Assembly: GCA_031376285.1 (NCBI GenBank)
Contig: JANMDN010000038.1
Coordinates: 1-64,000 of the forward strand
Reading direction: 5' to 3'
DNA: 64,000 nucleotides
From: JANMDN01 sp031376285
Lineage (GTDB): Bacteria > Actinomycetota > Thermoleophilia > Miltoncostaeales > Miltoncostaeaceae
The translations under genes were made by a program, and so were the position numbers. Below are positions 60,452 to 64,000 of this stretch, piece after piece. Each line of letters starts with the position of its first letter. Position 1 is the first letter of the stretch. Under the pieces are notes generated by a model. That model worked only from the letters and a program-made list of their open reading frames with translations. It searched no databases and was not told where the DNA came from.

Positions 60452-60771
60452 GGCCGGAGAGCGGCGACCAGCGCTACCTCGTGCGATTCACTGCAGCCGT
60501 CGACGCGCCGCTTGCCCCCGACGCCGCCGTCCGCCTGGCCGAGGTGATCCTGTCGCTCCCTGGAATCTACGCCGCCGACAGACCGTCCGCTCACGCGCGG
60601 TCACGACGCGTGACGGCGAGCTTCGTGATCGCCGTCACCCATGGGATGGCCGACGCCGCCCGCGACGGGAGCCGCCTTGCGAAGGAAGCCCTCCACCTGG
60701 CCGGCATGGATTCGGCGCACCTGATGGAGCTGGTGATTCAGCTCCGCGAACGCTCGTCAACCGGCATCTGA
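60448..60771 (+). CDS. Hypothetical protein, 107 aa
   Basis: A small alpha/beta protein (YLVRFTAAVDAPLAPDAAVR) coupled to the gene before it by ATGA. Its 3' end overlaps the convergent uraD gene by 34 bp. Function unknown. Confidence 0.65.
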   Translation: MRPESGDQRYLVRFTAAVDAPLAPDAAVRLAEVILSLPGIYAADRPSAHARSRRVTASFVIAVTHGMADAARDGSRLAKEALHLAGMDSAHLMELVIQLRERSSTGI

Positions 60772-61253
60772 TCGCGAATACGCAGCGCGACGATCTTCGT
60801 GATCTCCGTTGCCGCTGCCTCAATCTCGCGCGCCGGACTGTGCTCGAGACGGCGTTCGAACTGATTCAGGATCGACGCCACGGTGTGTTCGCGGACGCAG
60901 ATAATGAACGGAAAACCGAAGCGTTGGCGGTAGGCCTCATTCAGCGTGGTGAAGCGTGCGAAGTCGGAAGGGGTGAGTCGATCGAGGCCGGCGGAGGCCT
61001 GTTCAAGAGTCGATTCCTTTCCCAGCTCGCCTGCGATTGCGGCCCGCCCCGCGAGATCCGGGTGCGCCCGAATCAGCTCGACGAGACGGTCGCCCGGGGT
61101 TGTCTGAAGTGCCCGAGTGAACGCGTCGATCACCTCATCTGTCGAGGCGAACGGACCGGACTCCCATGCAAGCTCGGCGATCCACGGCGAGTGTTCGGCA
61201 ACGCCGCCAAAGCGCTCGAGAAATGCCTCGCGCGTGTTCGGGAGGTTCGTCAG
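60738..61253 (-). CDS. uraD: OHCU decarboxylase (UraD), CTG start
   Basis: A 171-residue enzyme that turns 2-oxo-4-hydroxy-4-carboxy-5-ureidoimidazoline into allantoin in purine breakdown. HPDLAGRAAIAGELGKESTLEQ is typical, and the family's VAEHSPWIAELAW lies upstream of the first canonical start (GTG 61133). The frame must therefore begin earlier, and the only suitable codon is CTG 61253, overlapping the xanthine dehydrogenase stop as CTGA. Confidence 0.83.
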   Translation of the reverse strand: MTNLPNTREAFLERFGGVAEHSPWIAELAWESGPFASTDEVIDAFTRALQTTPGDRLVELIRAHPDLAGRAAIAGELGKESTLEQASAGLDRLTPSDFARFTTLNEAYRQRFGFPFIICVREHTVASILNQFERRLEHSPAREIEAAATEITKIVALRIRDQMPVDERSRS

Positions 61254-63541
61254 GAACCCGCGACCATGTGCTCGGGGCGAACCGGGATGCGAGTGAGCCT
61301 CATCCCGGTCGCGTCGCGAAGCGCTGCGACGATCGCCGCGGTCGACGCGATTGCCGGTGGTTCCCCGACACCATTGGCCCCGTAGGGCCCGTCCGGCTGG
61401 GCAAGCTCGAGGATCTCCATCCGGACCGGCGGCATGTCCGCGATGGTCGGGAGGAGGTAGTCGGTAAACGAGGCGTTGCGGACGAGGCCGTCGACAACTT
61501 GGATCTCTTCCATCAGCGCAAGGCCGAGCCCTTGGGCGATTCCTCCTTGGATCTGGCCTTCGAGCGCGAGGGGGTTGATCGCCCTGCCGACGTCCTGGAC
61601 GGTCGCGACCTCGACCACCCGCACAAGCCCAAGCTCGACGTCGACCTCGGCGACCACCCGATGGGCGGCGAACGCAAACGCCACATGGATATTTCCTTGG
61701 CCGGTCTCCGGGTCCATGCGGCCGGTCGCGCGGTGGCGATACTCTCGCGTCGCTTCGATCGGCACGTCGAGCAGGTCGACGAGGGCGACACTCGTTCCGC
61801 TTGTCGCCACGACCCGACCGGCGTCGAGGCGCAGATCGTCCACCGACACGCCAAGCTCGTCGGCGGCGCGGCCGAGCAGCACGTCACGCACCGCCTCACA
61901 TGCCACCTTCACCGCACTGCCCGTCATCCAGGTCTGGCGCGACGCGGACGTCGACCCCGACGAGCCGACGGCGGTGTCGGCGGGAAGCACGTCAACATCG
62001 TCCACCCCAAGCTCGGTGCGTGCGATCTGCTCCTGGACCATGAGGAGCCCTTGGCCGCACTCGGCGGCCGCGGTATGGACCTCGACCCGCGGTGACCCGG
62101 CCCGGACGCTGAGGCGCACACGTGCGGTGGAGTAGTCGTCGAAGCCTTCCGAGAACGCGATGTTCTTCATCGCGACCGCATAGCCGATACCGCGCCGAAC
62201 GCCCTCGCCGCGCGTGACGTTGGCGATTCCTCCCGGCATCGAATAGGCCTCCGGGGGATCGGTTGGGACGCTTTCGGGAAGCGGCATGGCTCGAAGCCGC
62301 TCCAACATCTCGGCGACGGGGGCCGGTCCCTCGACGCGCTGACCGATGATCAACTCGTCGCCGCGCGAGAGCGCGTTTTGAATGCGGAGGTCGACGGGAT
62401 CGATCTTCAGGGCCGCGGCGAGCCGGTCCATCTGGGCCTCGTGCGCGAAGGCGACCTGCACCGCGCCGAACCCTCGCATCGCCCCGCAGGGCGGGTTGTT
62501 GGTGAAGAGCATGTCCGCGTCGACGTGCGCATTGGGCATTCGGTAGGGCCCCGCCGCAAACGACGCGGCGTTTGCCACCACCGCGGGTGAGCTCGACGTG
62601 TAGGCCCCTCCGTCAAAGCGGAAATGCGCGCGAACAAACACCAGCGTTCCATCACGTTCGGCACCGTGCTCGACGTGCATGCGCACCGGGTGACGGTGGA
62701 CGTGCCCGAAAAACGACTCCTCACGCGAGTAGACCATCTTCACCGGTCGGGCGGTGGTGAGCGCCAGCATGCACGCATGGATCTGGACCGAGAGGTCCTC
62801 CCGGCCACCAAATGCGCCGCCCACACCGGAAAGGTGCATCCGCACGGCGCTCGCCGGAAGAGCAAGACTTGCGATCACCTGCCCGTGGTCGACATGCAGC
62901 CACTGTGTTGCGACGTGCAGGTCGACGCCGCCGGTGCCGTCGGGAATCGCAAGGCCCGATTCCGGCCCGAGGAAGGCCTGGTCCTGCATACCGACCTCGT
63001 AGTCGCCGGCGACGACAACGGCTGCGGTGACGTTCGGATCGCCGCGACGAATGCGGATCTGGCGAAGCATGTTGCCGCCGGGGTGGACGTGGTCGGAGGC
63101 CTGGTCAAGCGCCCAGTCGACATCGACGACGGGTTCGAGAGGTTCGTAGTCGACCTCGATGAGCGTTGCGGCGAGACGGGCGGTCTCGGGGTGGTCGGCG
63201 GCGACGATCGCGACCGGCTCGCCCTGGTAGCGGACCTCGTCGAAGGCAAGTACGGGTTGGTCTGGGCGCTCCATCCCGTAGGTCTTGCGCCCCGGGACAT
63301 CCGCATGGGTGAGTACGGCGAAGACTCCGGCCAGCGCGACCGCGGCGGCCGTATCAATCCCGCGAATGCGTGCTCGCGCGTGTGGGCTTCGAAGCGTCGC
63401 CCCCCACAACATCCCGGCGGCGTGAAGGTCTGAGGAGTACTCGAACTGCCCGGTGACCTTCGCCACGCCGTCGGGGCGAACAAGGCGGTCGCCGACCCGC
63501 CCGAGCTCGAGGGGTGGTGCCTTGACGGGCGCTGTTGTCAC
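61250..63541 (-). CDS. xdhA: Xanthine dehydrogenase-type molybdopterin subunit
   Basis: A 763-residue aldehyde oxidase/xanthine dehydrogenase large subunit carrying the molybdenum cofactor. GVGGAFGGRED and the substrate-site region MRGFGAVQVAFAHEAQMDRLA are present. The catalytic Glu lies in GANGVGEPPAIAS near the C-terminus. The FAD and 2Fe-2S subunits are not in the window. GTG 63541 overlaps the amidohydrolase stop by 4 bp; the frame open to 63808 is not coding. Confidence 0.9.
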   Translation of the reverse strand: MTTAPVKAPPLELGRVGDRLVRPDGVAKVTGQFEYSSDLHAAGMLWGATLRSPHARARIRGIDTAAAVALAGVFAVLTHADVPGRKTYGMERPDQPVLAFDEVRYQGEPVAIVAADHPETARLAATLIEVDYEPLEPVVDVDWALDQASDHVHPGGNMLRQIRIRRGDPNVTAAVVVAGDYEVGMQDQAFLGPESGLAIPDGTGGVDLHVATQWLHVDHGQVIASLALPASAVRMHLSGVGGAFGGREDLSVQIHACMLALTTARPVKMVYSREESFFGHVHRHPVRMHVEHGAERDGTLVFVRAHFRFDGGAYTSSSPAVVANAASFAAGPYRMPNAHVDADMLFTNNPPCGAMRGFGAVQVAFAHEAQMDRLAAALKIDPVDLRIQNALSRGDELIIGQRVEGPAPVAEMLERLRAMPLPESVPTDPPEAYSMPGGIANVTRGEGVRRGIGYAVAMKNIAFSEGFDDYSTARVRLSVRAGSPRVEVHTAAAECGQGLLMVQEQIARTELGVDDVDVLPADTAVGSSGSTSASRQTWMTGSAVKVACEAVRDVLLGRAADELGVSVDDLRLDAGRVVATSGTSVALVDLLDVPIEATREYRHRATGRMDPETGQGNIHVAFAFAAHRVVAEVDVELGLVRVVEVATVQDVGRAINPLALEGQIQGGIAQGLGLALMEEIQVVDGLVRNASFTDYLLPTIADMPPVRMEILELAQPDGPYGANGVGEPPAIASTAAIVAALRDATGMRLTRIPVRPEHMVAGS

Positions 63542-64000
63542 GCCGCCGCCAATCGGGCCGCGAGGCGTCGCGTTGCGCGCTCGGCGCCTCGAGCGATTTC
63601 GTCCTCGTCGGCGCCGGTCAGGTGTCTCCGTTCGACGACGCGTCGCCCGCCGACGAGGAGTGTTTCGACGCGATGGGTCGGGCCGAAGACCATCGCCGCG
63701 ACCGGATCGACGATCCCGGCGTGGCTTGCTCCGTCGATTCGCCAGAGGGCGATGTCGGCGAGCTTTCCCACCTCGAGGGAACCGAGGTCGCGCTCGCGAC
63801 CAAGGCATCGGGCGCCGTGGATCGTCCCGAGTGCCAGAGCCTCACGAGCGCTCAGCGCGGCCGGCCCGCCGCGAACTCTCGCCATGTAGAGGGCCTGGCG
63901 AAGCTCGACGGAGAGCTCACCCTGTTCGTTGGACGCGGCGCCGTCGACCCCGAGGCCGACCGACGCTCCCGCCGCGATCAACTCGGCGACGGGGGCGATC
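63538..64000 (-). CDS. Amidohydrolase, 8-oxoguanine/guanine deaminase-like, truncated
   Basis: The C-terminal 153 residues of an amidohydrolase; the N-terminus is beyond the window. VGLGVDGAASNEQGELSVE carries the family's metal-binding Asp, and GSLEVGKLADIALWRID is the usual late segment. With xdh and uraD it suggests urate production from purines (8-oxoguanine or guanine deamination). Related enzymes include s-triazine hydrolases. Confidence 0.8.
   Translation of the reverse strand, partial: IAPVAELIAAGASVGLGVDGAASNEQGELSVELRQALYMARVRGGPAALSAREALALGTIHGARCLGRERDLGSLEVGKLADIALWRIDGASHAGIVDPVAAMVFGPTHRVETLLVGGRRVVERRHLTGADEDEIARGAERATRRLAARLAAA

Noticed and set aside
63542..63808. Extension of the xanthine dehydrogenase frame to 63808
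   Set aside because: Arg-rich shadow over the amidohydrolase gene; the family start and GTGA overlap are at 63541.

Overview
The window is high-GC DNA packed with short-gap operons, many 4-bp stop/start overlaps (GTGA, ATGA, CTGA) and GTG starts. Gene content suggests a deep-branching actinobacterium, perhaps Thermoleophilia/Solirubrobacterales: lutABC, futalosine-pathway mqnD, a GAAC-N4-GTTC SOS box in front of lexA, many -10 hexamers 6-7 nt from start codons (leaderless-type promoters), and selenium use (selD plus a selenoprotein). The lineage is an inference; no rRNA is present.

Layout. 1-3.4 kb: lutABC (lactate oxidation) convergent with thymidine kinase, then a 435-bp spacer with two copies of a palindromic element. 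3.8-9 kb: SDR oxidoreductases, a Crp/Fnr-like regulator and a nitronate monooxygenase. 9-20 kb: a LuxR-type regulator with an atypical receiver, two lipoproteins, transketolase, then a minus-strand run (secreted protein, HD protein, AcuC-like deacetylase, subtilase, NAD synthetase). 20-27.5 kb: two OmpR/histidine-kinase pairs next to secreted proteins and a trypsin-like protease. 27.5-33.6 kb: amt-glnK, mqnD, a thioesterase, selD and a K+ channel with RCK domain. 33.6-39.7 kb: a peptide/opine-type ABC system split into two divergent arms. 39.7-45.3 kb: YihY, SecG, a frameshifted phospholipase D, a LOG protein, tRNA-Leu, lexA, RNase P RNA and a vapBC pair. 45.3-51.7 kb: a LacI-led sugar operon (regulator, PfkB kinase, ABC importer, GH100-like hydrolase) with two identical 14-bp operators. 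52-60.8 kb: photolyase, acyl-CoA ligase, bacterioferritin-comigratory peroxiredoxin, rhodanese, small zinc ribbons, a Flp-type pilin and a selenoprotein. 60.7-64 kb: purine catabolism (uraD, xanthine dehydrogenase large subunit, amidohydrolase cut by the window edge).

The main discovery is a SelL-like peroxiredoxin gene (59314-59847, minus) that a standard caller would split. Its frame is interrupted only by one TGA, exactly where the family has its first redox cysteine (Sec-Ile-Ala-Cys), and a SECIS-like hairpin follows. selD in the same window makes selenocysteine decoding plausible. Other notable points are two genes whose only sensible starts are CTG inside a CTGA overlap, a lipoprotein with no canonical start before its signal peptide, a ~155-bp structured repeat in two copies, a PII protein without its modifiable tyrosine, and a self-controlled leaderless LacI operon.
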